The translations under genes and the position numbers were made by a program. The notes below the pieces were generated by a model that was not told where the DNA came from, did no database searches, and saw only the letters and a list, made by a program, of their open reading frames with translations. 64,000 nucleotides of DNA from Euglena gracilis (taxonomy: Eukaryota; Euglenida; Euglenophyceae; Euglenales). The stretch covers positions 43,150,632-43,214,631 of the forward strand of contig CP154954.1 in NCBI GenBank assembly GCA_039621445.1, read 5' to 3'. Shown here piece by piece: positions 31,901 through 41,392 of this stretch; position 1 is the stretch's first letter, and each line of letters starts with the position of its first letter.

Positions 31901-33177
31901 GTCACCCTGGGGCCCCCAAACTTCTTTCACTAGTGGGTCGCAGATATTGCACAACCCTGAGTGAAAAAGATTTATATTCGCGCTGTTTGCGAATTTCGCA
32001 ACGGTGCCAAATTTGTCAGGCTGTGAAACCGCGCAGAGGTACCCCCCCTGGTACGATGGACGTTTTCCCCGTACCACCAGACATTTTTACGTCCCTCTGC
32101 ATGGATTTTCTCGAACTTGAACCTTGCAAAGGATCAGATGACCAAATTTACGATTACGTTTTTGTTGTCGTCTGTCGGCTGAGTGGGTACATAGTAGCCA
32201 TTCCATGCCGGAAAGCAGGGTTGACAGCCCAAATTTTGGCATCCATATTCCTGGAGAAATGCATCTGCTTAATGGGTTTACCGAACGAAATCGTGAGTGA
32301 TCAAGATCACTTGATCTCTTCGCGGTTTTTCACAACTTTGTGCGGTTTACTCGGCATTGAGCAGCATTTTTCCATTATATACCGCCCGAAAGGCAATGGT
32401 AGAGCCGAGGCAGCCGTGAAATCCGTTGTCAATATGCTTCGCCTTTCACTGGCGGACTCGGGTAAGAATTGGTTATCCGTTCTTCATTGGTGTTTATTTT
32501 ACATCAATACCTTGCCAGGGTTGGTATTACCACACTCACCATACAAAATTGTTTTCGGACCTGACCCTCCGGCCATAGGGGATATCTCCTCGGAGAGATC
32601 CGCCCGAAGTAGCGTCAGCTGTGAAACGTGGTTTGCAGAAGTGGAATCACTCCGCTCTGCAGTCCAATCACGTATCACAGAAATTCATTCCAACAAACGG
32701 AAATCGTTTTTGCAGAACTTCAACACACCTGTGTATAGTCCAGGTGACCGCGTGTGGGTACGGAATAACCGCACCCGCATGCAATCTTCCAAGCTAGATC
32801 CTCTTTTGCTCGGCCCATGCGAAATTTTGGAGAGGTTAGGTAGTAGCGGGCGATATAAAGTTGCCTTGCCCAACGGGATTGAGGACGTCCATATGGACGA
32901 CTTCAAACCGTACCTAAGCCCCCCAGACGGAAAAGCTATCCCCTGCCTATATTTCAAGCCCCGTTCCAGATTACCTGAAACGGACGACTTTGTGGTCGAT
33001 AAGATAATAGACCACAAGGTCGACAGGGGTGAGCACTACTGGAAAGTTCGCTGGAATGGGTATGGGCCAGAGGAGGACACTTGGGAGCCAGCATCCAGTT
33101 TTGTTGGATATGTCCAACAGGATTGGAAGCTGTGCAACAAGCGCAATAACATAGACATAAACATAAACACTGTCTAA
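28936..33177 (+). CDS. pol: Intact RT-RNase H-integrase-chromodomain polyprotein of element 2
   Basis: An open frame of 1,413 codons; the true N-terminus is upstream in the protease frame, so the listed start is only the frame's beginning. RT spans about residues 395-640 with catalytic YIDD at 559-562. RNase H has Asp at about 723 (LEVDSSD), Glu in REKETYAIV and Asp in LTDHESL. Integrase has a His/Cys finger (HNHGHPG, CQIC, about 985-1025) and catalytic Asp in CMDFLEL and in VSDQDHL, then Glu in GRAEAAV exactly 35 residues after the second Asp. A GPY/F-like module ([11 protein letters not shown]) and a chromodomain (about 1350-1405, [18 protein letters not shown]) end it. It copies element RNA and integrates the DNA; the chromodomain probably directs integration to marked chromatin. 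All catalytic residues are present. Confidence 0.92.
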   Translation: MSSSRPAAVTPRFPPDVSLSDTSVHPPAATKAHPNFYTHPHQTNMRDQDHYSDTSFQCVHCRRISAQPDFDCGCLVQTPTLIPISRTHTLGCGSQCATVHQVLQQRGIALLFGTAKSVSHTSPTSIWHDMDWVCTHPTHQPLGMPLGSVDDTPLTYVSGSLNCVTALQPANQVDTYAMRVWNAFNFGQYRILEEWFSKIAALADAFDLPLEIDAFSSKAHARLSRYWSRHTNAFLKFWGDTVLWMHPPPKLIPDVVEKILRDEARGALLIPVNPNADWFHQLSYVCFHWWDLPADVPLFEDFCGILLPPVKEIIFRVCFFDAFGISDLRVPRYLGTDGDATPSTQISAVIESADQHPKSADYCSRIAREFHGVLDNPVYACDIDPAIRGLFGVCKIELKDGAKPMHRKFFRCSGEREQALNEMIEKLIQRKWIIPSKSEWTSQAFVVPKPADQSGQKKWRLVLDYRYLNSHTKDDPFPLPLIEDLITKQSDNRLWSIFDLEDGFHQMHLHPDSQPYTAFVTSKGVYQWTVPPIGVKNGPAMFQRMIQWVLRELPFALVYIDDVLVGTQPPSAKSGEDILDPHYRDVRAVLSAFQKHVLFVKGSKMHLFRKIIKFCGHILSNGQRKAAPSKMEAIKKWTPEVIKTLTHLKGFLGLAQYYAIYMKDFAKIAVPLTRQLKNRTPDNAKVIWDDQMCEALNKIKDLLLENVVLDIADPYKPYVLEVDSSDYAVGGVLSQHNAANELRPVAFFSRKLQGDSGKGQVKWSIREKETYAIVLILQKFRSWIASSLVQILVLTDHESLQHWYTEDLNKAISSVGRRCRWHEFLSQFNLVVVYTPGHTQKVADPLSRAPWYYPGNPDEGDATFHGSHEAGQFARRSDAADNMLDSLPVCRVYRSIAISPLRGRRRRGRTAGPRRITRTETPTPLFFREWDYSRDPVYSTIVNRLRNGESIENYSLSPLRLIFRNDSGYKYCIPQDLVDDVILSYHNHGHPGAPKLLSLVGRRYCTTLSEKDLYSRCLRISQRCQICQAVKPRRGTPPGTMDVFPVPPDIFTSLCMDFLELEPCKGSDDQIYDYVFVVVCRLSGYIVAIPCRKAGLTAQILASIFLEKCICLMGLPNEIVSDQDHLISSRFFTTLCGLLGIEQHFSIIYRPKGNGRAEAAVKSVVNMLRLSLADSGKNWLSVLHWCLFYINTLPGLVLPHSPYKIVFGPDPPAIGDISSERSARSSVSCETWFAEVESLRSAVQSRITEIHSNKRKSFLQNFNTPVYSPGDRVWVRNNRTRMQSSKLDPLLLGPCEILERLGSSGRYKVALPNGIEDVHMDDFKPYLSPPDGKAIPCLYFKPRSRLPETDDFVVDKIIDHKVDRGEHYWKVRWNGYGPEEDTWEPASSFVGYVQQDWKLCNKRNNIDININTV

Positions 33178-33372
33178 AACGATTTCGTTTTGGAGAATGC
33201 GTGTGTTTTATGTGAATGTTTCGCGTTTATACCCCCCCCTGCACTTCATTATTTCTCTATCTTTCTCGCAGAGTTTTGATTAAGATAGAAGCCTTGCTTT
33301 TTCAGTGCTCTCGCACTCAAAGCGACTGACAACAAGGTTACCCTTAGTTGTCGTCGTCGTTCGGGTAGCATC
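33178..33372 (+). promoter_or_regulatory. pol-ORF3 spacer of element 2
   Basis: Nearly identical to the spacer in element 1, including the stop-proximal hairpin and the pyrimidine tract with CAG ending at 33271. Candidate acceptor for a spliced ORF3 mRNA. Confidence 0.4.
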
Positions 33373-36300
33373 ATGCTACCTGGGCGCGGACCTGGACCAG
33401 GTCCACCATGGCCGCAGCCTTCTGGCGCGCCATACCCCCAGTACCCTCAGTATGCTGAGGCCCCGATTCCGGGTGCCCCACATGCTGAGAGGGTTTCAGC
33501 CCCGGTATTCGCCGCGGCTACCAGCAGCCGGTCCGCATATGCGGTACCAGATCCATCTGCCGTCCAGCAGCCGGCACCTCAGCCACCAGCGCAGCGCAGA
33601 TCGCGCCTGCCCCCGTATGCGGGAGAGATGATCTTCCGCACTACGGAGACGTTGGAGCGGGCGATGCGTATGTGCGCACACCCCCCAACGGAGCCCTTTA
33701 TGCAAGCCCTTTGGGATGCATACTGTGCTCAGTTGTTGGTGGTAGCCAACACCCCTGTGGCTCAGTGGTGTCCCTGTGGTCAGGCCCTGATGACAGGGAG
33801 ACGGTATTTCTCGTCCGCAGCCGATTCCGGCTTCGAACCCGGCGAGACCATGATGGACCTGGGCGTGTATGTGCCGCCCATGCTGCAAACGCAGACGCCG
33901 GTGGGATCCCACACCGTGCATATGCGTGAGCACACGCCCCCACCGGTAGGTGAGGCTGTGCATGTCCCACCTGGGATGACGAGAATTTTTGCTCGCCCGC
34001 CCTCGCCGCAGCGAATGCCGCCGCGCGAGCCGCCAGCGGAGCAATTTGTCTCGCGGTACGCGACGCACGCGGATTACCCGCGCGGCGCACGCGTGCTCCC
34101 AGCCGGACAGTCGGACGTGCCCTCTGAGGCATACGTCCAACACATGTTCATGCACTGGATGCCACAAGCATCACCGGTCGCCCCTGTCCCTGGCGTTGAG
34201 CCACGGAGGCAGGCGGAGCCCATAGTGGTGGAGGATGAACCTCCCCACCGTGAGGCAGCCCGACCACCGAGTGCAGCCCCTGTCCAGACTGGGGATGTCC
34301 CCCGTCGGCAGGAGGCTCCCTACTATCATATGGCACCTCCGGGAACCGAGCAGGATGAGCTTGCTCGGCACTTCCTGCAGGAGCCAGTATTCGCGTCTGA
34401 AGAGCACCGGACGAGGTATTACGCCTCTCTGGCTGCCCTTCAGGGTCGTGGATACACCCCCTACCATCCGTACCACCCGCAGCTGCGGGTGGCGACCCCG
34501 GTATTACCCGGTGAGCCCCCGGCAGGAGCGGCAGGATTACCTGCCACCCTGAAGCGCGATAGGGTTACGGAGAACCTTACCCCACAGCCCAGGCGACCCA
34601 GCCCACGGGACGCGGAAGGCGGTGCGGCAATGCAGGTGGAAGCCAGCCCGGATACCCCGGCTGGGCAACCACCGGCAGTGGCACAGGCAGCGATGAGCCG
34701 TCCTGTTGCCGCAATGCCACCGCCGATCCCTCCGGTATGGAAGGAGCCGCGACCCCCTACGCCGAAACCAAGCCCACGCCAGGCTCCTAGCCAGCGCCCA
34801 GCCACGCCGTCACGGCGACGTGCAGCGGAACGGCAAGGTCCCTCCCCAGAGATGGAATGGGAAGGTACCGAACCGACTCCTGCCGCACCGAGCGCCCGAC
34901 CCTCTGGTATTCGCCAGACAGGGAAGGACAAAGGTAAGGCTGAGGGCAAAGGCAAGGGAGAAGGCAAAGGCGTGGCCGGCAAAGGTAAGGGTGAGGGCAA
35001 GGATAAGGGTACAGCCCGTGAGGAGGAGGAAGAACCAGCACAAGTCCTCTCGGACTTTGAGCAAATGCTCAGGTTCAAGGAGGAGCTGGAGGACGAAGGC
35101 TGGCGAATGCAGCATGATTACCATGTTGCAGGAAACCGCCCCGTCACCCCTCCGGAAGCAGTCATCGAGGTGGTATTACACCACACCGAGAACAGAGTCA
35201 GACAATTCCATTACGGAATTGACCTGTACGCCTTCGAAGGTGAAGGTGGCAGACCCTTGCTGGATGCCCAGCCGGGCTTCTGGGAACTCTGGTTTTGGCT
35301 GGGATACCCCTGCCAGAACTGGGGTCTCTTCAGCGACTCCACTGGCCGCAGTTACCTGCACCAGTTAGGATTTCGGGACCAGCATGCGTTGGCCCGAAGG
35401 CTGAAGGCAATCTTCAACTGTATTCATACAGTCGGACCCCTCGGCGTACAGTGGGAATTCTACCCACTACACCCCGACATCGAACGCCTAATCGAGGTGT
35501 TGTGGTGCAACAACCTTCAGGTATGGCTGGTGAGCCATTACGGCTCCACCTTCCGCGTTAGGCGTGTTTCCCTGGCTTACCCGCAGAGGTATGACCTCTG
35601 CTGTAAGTACTGCCGGCAGGAATTTCCTGTCGACTTCTGGGGATTCGGCGTGCGCGGAAGTCCTCCACCGCCTCGGGATATCCCGGGCCTGGAGATGGGA
35701 CGCCGCATGCTTATGCATGTGTGCCGCGACGCCCCGGATGTCCAGGGCAAAAGTCGCCGCGTCCACAAGCAGCGTATTTTTATGCTGCAGCAGTTCTGGT
35801 GGCGAGCCTGGACCACCTATGTCATGGAGGTGTATATACATCTCCGTGACCCCCAGGACGATAGGCCTGGTATGGAAAGCCTGCCACCGGATTACGGTGA
35901 CGCCATCGAGGGTCCTCGTCGTCGGATTCTCGGCCACCTGCGCCCCAACTGGCACCTGGCTGATATCCGCCTGGAGGAACATTTGCGGCGACAGTTTGGC
36001 GGTACCCTCGACCAGGAGGTATTCCTTCCGCTGAGATCTCACCCGAAGGCCTTCCTCGACCAGCGTATGCCGATTCTGGCATGCGTTCAGGAGTTCGAGG
36101 AGGGCTTTTTCGAGGTCTGGGAGGACACGCGTTACCGCGGCTTCCTGGGCCCGAACAGGCCTGCCAACGCCTGGGTGCAGCCATCATGGCCGCCACCCTG
36201 GCCCAACAGCGCCAGTAGCAGTACGCTGGCCTTTTACAGGCTGGCGGATGCCCAGGGATGCCGATGGCACCCCGACGACCCTCGTTCGCCCGAGGATCTG

Positions 36301-38889
36301 CGCGCCTTCATCGCCCCAGAGGATGAACCTCTGGCGCGAAGGAGACGTGAGGCGTCAGTCGCTTCCACCACTGCGATTCCGCGGCGGGAGGAACGCGACC
36401 GCAGCCCCTCCGTCACCATACTGGAGGCAGCGCCGCCGTCTCCGACAGGAACGGCTGTATCATTCGTCTCTGCCCCGCGAGCGGCAGGGGAACGATCGGT
36501 TTCCCCGGCCCCCGCGACGGCTCACGTCTGTCCACCGGTAGGTGGAGACCAGGAACTTCCTGAGGAGGAAGGTGAGAACGTGGAGGATATCCTCTACGCT
36601 GCTCTGCATGCTCCGGCACAGCCTAGGCCAGACACAGCACCCGCAGGGGATATACCTGTGGATGCTACGCCTGTTCCAACGGCTGAGCCTCCAGCCGAGG
36701 TGACTGGTATGGTCGTCGAGGATATCCTCGAAGAACCTGCCACTCCCACAGCACGCACCTCGTTAGGAGGCCGTGTGCTCGGCGCCGTGGTCACTGGCAT
36801 TACTGCCGTGGCTGCTGCACTAACGCCACGAGGTGGAGGCGTAGCGTCAAGCTCCGCCGCTGAGGTCGTGGAGACACCAGATGTCGGTGTCCCCACACCC
36901 CCGTCTCCGGCAGCAGTGCAACCACCATCAGGGGATGAACCCCAGCCAACAGAGACATCTGTCGCACCGGCTACACCGGAGGATCAACCTCCCGTAGCAC
37001 CTGCGTCAGCGGTTGTGGAGGATCAACTTCCTAGACCGGATGTCGAAATGGAAATGGAGGAGATACCCCCACGACCACCGACACCGCGCAGGGTCCCTGC
37101 CGTCCCGAGGACAATGGCAGAGTTTCTGGGAGTGCCAGCGCCTGTGGAAGCACCGATTCCGGTGACGACCACAGTGCCACGCCTCGTCGGACAGGATGAA
37201 CCTGCTCGGCGACGGCCTGCTGAACAACCCCAGGAACGAGTGCCGACCCCTCGGAGCGTCATGCGCGACCCAGCGGTCAGTATGCCCGCTTCGCCCAGAC
37301 GGCAAACGTCTTCTCCGGCACCATCGGCTCCTGATACCAGGAGTAAGCCGCAGGCGTCGTCTCTTGATTCCGGGAGTGCGAAGCCGAAAGGAGGCAAACC
37401 GGGTGCTGCACCCTGTAAGCCCCCTTCCAAAGGCGGTGATGGGAAACCACCACCGAAAGGTGGCGCTGGAGGTCAGACTGGCGGACAGCCGAAAGGCCCT
37501 ACGACAATGCACGACTATTCGGCCGTTGCATCGTCCGGGTACGGCCAGAGCAAACCGAAAGGTAAGGCTCGTGGTCGACAGGCCCAATCTTCCGCCGGAT
37601 CGACGGATGAGGAGCAGGATGAACCTGCTTCACCTCCTGTGTCTGCGGATGCCCAGCTCTGGACCCAGGATATCCTGACCAGACTAGGCACCGTGGAAGA
37701 GAGGACGAAGAAACTGGCAGCTATTAGGCACCAGACAGGGTCACTGAATCGATGGATTCAGCCCCTCTTCGTCCGAGGAGAACCTTTCCACTATGCCCCG
37801 GAACATACCTGGACATTCTGGAACAGGCGCTCACCCAGAGTACTGGCACAGTACTTTGGCGAGGACTGCGTGTTGTATTTCCAGCACGGCACGTCCTTTG
37901 CCTGGACGTGCACCGTATGCCACCATGTGCGGCATAACCAACCGCTTGTGCATGTGTGCAAGCGGCAGGTGCAATCCTCGTGGTTCCATCACAGGGCATA
38001 TGTGCCGAACTGTGTGGCGCTCGTATGTGGCGAGTGCCTGAACGCCTGGAAGCACAGCTTGAACTACTCCTACAGTGAGAATGCTCACGACAGGGATATC
38101 CCAGCCTTGTGCATCAACTGTATAGGAGGCACGTTCGTGCAGACTGCTGATGGAGCAGTCACCACCATTGTCCCCCAGCACTGGGAGACACTGGAGAAGT
38201 GGAAGAAGGAGTACAAGCAGGTGGAAGGACGCCTGAAGCACTCCGACTTCAAAAAGGTAGAAAGCTACCGCCACACGGGAATGGCCCGTGAGTTCCAGAT
38301 GGACGCTGGGGCAATGCGCCTCGCCGTTGAGGAACATGCCAAGGTAAGAATGCCTTACCTCTGGACTGATTGCGACTGGGAGACACAGGTTTACCCCCTG
38401 TTCTCCAAGCGTCAACATGGCGGATACGCCTTACCACTGTGGCCTCCTGAAGAACACGATTTGGTGGACTTCAGAGGTTGGTTGGCGGCTGTATTACGGC
38501 CCCATACCGCAAGAGCTCGGACAGCGAGGTGGATGTATGACATCAACTTCAAGCAGACCCCGGGGATGCCCCCGCAGGTGCCTGCGAATCACCCCCGGAT
38601 GAATTACATCATCTGGCCGGTGATGCTGCCCAGAATTTTCTGGGAGCAGCTCCGACGGTATCTTCAGCATCATGCTGAACGTACCAGGGAGAAGCTGCCG
38701 GATAATTGGATCAAGGACTGGGAGACCCCTTCCTTTGATGTCAACGATCCGGAGCTCAACACCATCCGGAGTGAATCAGCTCCGCCGCGTTCCCCACGCC
38801 AACTGGAGTTGGTTGAGGACCCATTAGGGGACCCCCAACACGACTACTGGCGTGAGGTCCGCGAACGTCCTGCCGATAAAGGCAGGTAA
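33373..38889 (+). CDS. ORF3 of element 2: intact 1,838-aa protein of unknown function
   Basis: Start ATG 33373 is conserved in element 1. Residues 1-510 are Pro/Ala/Arg-rich and probably disordered. Residues 515-550 are a Lys/Gly/Glu repeat followed by an acidic run. Residues 560-930 look folded, rich in Trp and aromatics, with CCKYC at 743-747. A Pro/Val/Glu-rich linker holds one weak hydrophobic stretch (VLGAVVTGITAVAAAL). The C-terminal part, about 1440-1838, has paired cysteines at 1513/1516, 1529, 1547, 1552/1555 and 1580/1583 with several histidines, consistent with zinc binding. The last segment is charged. I do not recognise the family. No signal peptide or clear membrane anchor is seen, arguing against an envelope. 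Two copies keep it nearly colinear, so it is a genuine element gene. A nucleic-acid-binding accessory protein is possible but unproven. Confidence 0.85.
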   Translation: MLPGRGPGPGPPWPQPSGAPYPQYPQYAEAPIPGAPHAERVSAPVFAAATSSRSAYAVPDPSAVQQPAPQPPAQRRSRLPPYAGEMIFRTTETLERAMRMCAHPPTEPFMQALWDAYCAQLLVVANTPVAQWCPCGQALMTGRRYFSSAADSGFEPGETMMDLGVYVPPMLQTQTPVGSHTVHMREHTPPPVGEAVHVPPGMTRIFARPPSPQRMPPREPPAEQFVSRYATHADYPRGARVLPAGQSDVPSEAYVQHMFMHWMPQASPVAPVPGVEPRRQAEPIVVEDEPPHREAARPPSAAPVQTGDVPRRQEAPYYHMAPPGTEQDELARHFLQEPVFASEEHRTRYYASLAALQGRGYTPYHPYHPQLRVATPVLPGEPPAGAAGLPATLKRDRVTENLTPQPRRPSPRDAEGGAAMQVEASPDTPAGQPPAVAQAAMSRPVAAMPPPIPPVWKEPRPPTPKPSPRQAPSQRPATPSRRRAAERQGPSPEMEWEGTEPTPAAPSARPSGIRQTGKDKGKAEGKGKGEGKGVAGKGKGEGKDKGTAREEEEEPAQVLSDFEQMLRFKEELEDEGWRMQHDYHVAGNRPVTPPEAVIEVVLHHTENRVRQFHYGIDLYAFEGEGGRPLLDAQPGFWELWFWLGYPCQNWGLFSDSTGRSYLHQLGFRDQHALARRLKAIFNCIHTVGPLGVQWEFYPLHPDIERLIEVLWCNNLQVWLVSHYGSTFRVRRVSLAYPQRYDLCCKYCRQEFPVDFWGFGVRGSPPPPRDIPGLEMGRRMLMHVCRDAPDVQGKSRRVHKQRIFMLQQFWWRAWTTYVMEVYIHLRDPQDDRPGMESLPPDYGDAIEGPRRRILGHLRPNWHLADIRLEEHLRRQFGGTLDQEVFLPLRSHPKAFLDQRMPILACVQEFEEGFFEVWEDTRYRGFLGPNRPANAWVQPSWPPPWPNSASSSTLAFYRLADAQGCRWHPDDPRSPEDLRAFIAPEDEPLARRRREASVASTTAIPRREERDRSPSVTILEAAPPSPTGTAVSFVSAPRAAGERSVSPAPATAHVCPPVGGDQELPEEEGENVEDILYAALHAPAQPRPDTAPAGDIPVDATPVPTAEPPAEVTGMVVEDILEEPATPTARTSLGGRVLGAVVTGITAVAAALTPRGGGVASSSAAEVVETPDVGVPTPPSPAAVQPPSGDEPQPTETSVAPATPEDQPPVAPASAVVEDQLPRPDVEMEMEEIPPRPPTPRRVPAVPRTMAEFLGVPAPVEAPIPVTTTVPRLVGQDEPARRRPAEQPQERVPTPRSVMRDPAVSMPASPRRQTSSPAPSAPDTRSKPQASSLDSGSAKPKGGKPGAAPCKPPSKGGDGKPPPKGGAGGQTGGQPKGPTTMHDYSAVASSGYGQSKPKGKARGRQAQSSAGSTDEEQDEPASPPVSADAQLWTQDILTRLGTVEERTKKLAAIRHQTGSLNRWIQPLFVRGEPFHYAPEHTWTFWNRRSPRVLAQYFGEDCVLYFQHGTSFAWTCTVCHHVRHNQPLVHVCKRQVQSSWFHHRAYVPNCVALVCGECLNAWKHSLNYSYSENAHDRDIPALCINCIGGTFVQTADGAVTTIVPQHWETLEKWKKEYKQVEGRLKHSDFKKVESYRHTGMAREFQMDAGAMRLAVEEHAKVRMPYLWTDCDWETQVYPLFSKRQHGGYALPLWPPEEHDLVDFRGWLAAVLRPHTARARTARWMYDINFKQTPGMPPQVPANHPRMNYIIWPVMLPRIFWEQLRRYLQHHAERTREKLPDNWIKDWETPSFDVNDPELNTIRSESAPPRSPRQLELVEDPLGDPQHDYWREVRERPADKGR

Positions 38890-39320
38890 GGTGTCTGTCA
38901 GCGCCAATGCGGCGTCTTTCAGCACCCTCGTCAGGTATTCGCCTGACATCCTGTTTGGGTATTCGCCCGAACAGCCCCTTTGAAGTCCTTTGCGGTATTC
39001 GCCGCTAGTAAGTTCCCACCGGGATGCTGCCATGTGCAGGATTCCGTGCGCATGCATGCACACCCCTCTCCCCTCTCGCGGGCGTGCGACACGCAGCGCA
39101 CAGGGCCGACGGCCTCTTTTCCTTTCCCTTTCTTTTCTTTTCGGCCGTTTGAGGCCTTAAGGCTGCCAGACAGCACCATTTTTCTGGCCTAAGCCAACCC
39201 CCCACTCCTCTCTACTTTCCCCCCGGGGCAAATGCTGTCGCCGGCAGTTGGTTTTGTAGAGTAGGATTTCCTTTTGCGTGGTCAGGTTTGACTGGCCATG
39301 CGCCCTGCCCAGGTTTGACT
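38890..39320 (+). other. 3' noncoding region of element 2, cut short
   Basis: This matches 17776-18210 of element 1, including the three TATTCG-loop hairpins and the GTAAGT motif. It ends at the microhomology ACT (39318-39320), where the inverted fragment begins. Polypurine tract and 3' LTR are absent. Confidence 0.85.
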
Positions 39321-41392
39321 TGATGTACGGTCGCGCATTGCGATCCGCAACCAAGTGTATGGGTGCGCGAAATTGGGATTAGTGTTGGTGTTTGGACTAA
39401 ACATCCACAATCGAAATCTGGCTGGGCGGAAATTCTCCTACAGTGCACACATTGGAAGGAAGTGTCGGAGTAGTGGTCCTGGTCGCGCATGTTGGTCTGG
39501 TGGGGGTGTGTGTAAAAGTTGGGATGCGCTTTTGTAGCTGCTGGGGGGTGTACAGATGTATCTGAAAGCGATACATCTGGTGGAAAACGGGGTATTAGTG
39601 CAGCTGGACGACTACTCGACACCGTAATTACTTCAGGTCTTTGGGCTTTCGTCTTGTAACCCAGTGGAACGAGGGGGGTACCGCTACTCGCTTGCCCTGC
39701 CTCATGGGGAACGGAAGTTGGTGTGTCAATGGGCAGGGGGTGAACTTTCTCGGTACACCCGGTGTGGAAAACGTTGGTTGGTGTGGTTGGTAACGGGGTA
39801 AAAGTTTTCGAAAACGGTGTGGAAAAATTGGTGGCTATCGCGGTTGACGCCACAGGTGATGAGGGTTTGGGGGGCAATGAGGAGAATGGTGATGTGCGCA
39901 AACCGTGGGAGTGGCAATCCACTACCAGCCGGTGCTGACGTAAAAAGGGATATCCCAGAATTACGTCAGAACCATGGATTCCGGATTCAAATCCCCAGGT
40001 ATCCGGAAAATTTTGCGGTTGGGGGGGGTGTGAGTGGTGCTTGGGGATGAGGGGTAGGACAATGTCCAAAAAGCATCCCAAGTCACCACCGCACATAGGG
40101 GTGTTGTCAGCCGTCGTAATTTTGATCGGCTTCTTGGTTTTCACCAAGAGGGGGGTTGGTATCAACCCGAACCGAAAAAGTAGTGCAATGCGACAACCAG
40201 TGTCAATGAGAACTTTGACTTTTGTACAAAAATTTTGCATTTTGATTTCCGCTTGGACCAAAAGTTCCATGGGTGGTAGGCAAAGTGAAGGGTCTGGCGA
40301 AAATACGTTTTCTTGCCAGCTTTCCCATGAACCCTTTCCTACTTTGCACAACATTCCGAGCGGAAAGTTGGAGTGGGGGGTGGGGGACCCGAAAATTTTC
40401 CGGGTACCGACCAGGAAGGCAGATGGGCAGGGGGGGCAGGGTTGATCAGGTCCTACCTCCATCTGTTCATCAGCCCAGAGGTCCGTGCCCTCGGACCTCG
40501 GGCTCCCCTACTCCAGGTCCGAACCGGCCGAATAGCCGGCTATGGGCCTTTTAGAGGTGTAAACGGATTTCAACGTGCGCACCGCCATGCGGGCCTCGTC
40601 GAAATCGGTATCCGTGGTCTCATCCCCCTCCCTGCCCGAAGCCGGGGTGTCATCCTCCAAACAAGATATCTTGAAACCGACTTTATGGCGGTTGGAGGAG
40701 TGACCCTTGTCACCGCGATTCATACCGCGATGACGTTGGCCAGGGCGGGGAGAACGAGAACGCGGACATTTGGATGAGTGGTGATCACTCGATCCACAAA
40801 GCGAACACCGAGATTTGTGTCGCGAATCTGGATAAGGGGGGGATCGGTTTCCCGATTTCCCGTCAAACCGTCGTGGTGACCGGGTATCCCGTCGACCATG
40901 ACCGGTGTATCGGGGTTTTCCCGATGAGGATCGCGAAGAGGATGATCCGCTTCGCGAACGCGATCGCGATGCCTCGCGATGAGAATCACGCTTCTTGGCC
41001 GGGGCACCGGGTGACCTACCCCGAGGGGTACCGTGTTTCCGCTCATCGCGGAACGGGATCCGGGGGCTAATACCACCGGAACGGGGACCCGACGACCTTG
41101 AATTGCCCGATTGGCGTGAAAACGCGGAGGAACCCGAACCACGTGATGACGTCGAGCCTCGCGGACTCTGAATACGCTTACGCGCTTCAGGATTAGGACA
41201 TTCCCGAGACATATGTCCGGATTTGTTGCACAAAAAGCACACTTTATCCGTGGCTTGGTCCGAAGAACGCGGGTATCGCGTTTTCGATCCCGTGGTGGGT
41301 GAAGCGGGTGAAACCGGTGATTTTTGCAATGCGTTCACCGAACCAGCCGGTAATCCAGCGGTTGGGTGTGCGGTATACGCGGATTGAATCTG
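39318..41392 (-). mobile_element. Inverted gag-pro-pol fragment of another chromovirus copy
   Basis: On the minus strand this equals roughly 27167-29240 of element 2. It contains the gag tail with both zinc knuckles (first knuckle histidine intact), UAG at 40510-40508, the readthrough hairpin (40504-40472) and protease from ATG 40462. Protease runs without interruption into the RT N-terminus (about 415 codons, PEVITVSSSRPAAL across the junction). It mixes features of elements 1 and 2, so it is a third copy. It shows that protease and RT were one frame. The left end joins element 2 through a 3-nt microhomology; the right end abuts the LTR of element 3. Confidence 0.88.

Larger units (their letters stand above)
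23477..39320 (+). mobile_element. Chromovirus element 2, 3' LTR missing
   Basis: This is a close relative of element 1 over 15.8 kb, with the same order of genes. The 5' LTR is present. Homology to element 1 stops at 39320, before the 3' LTR, where an inverted gag-pol piece begins. The RT-to-chromodomain ORF and ORF3 are intact, while gag and the protease N-terminus carry nonsense codons. No target duplication can be tested because the right end is lost. Bases before the LTR are AAAAA. Confidence 0.9.
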
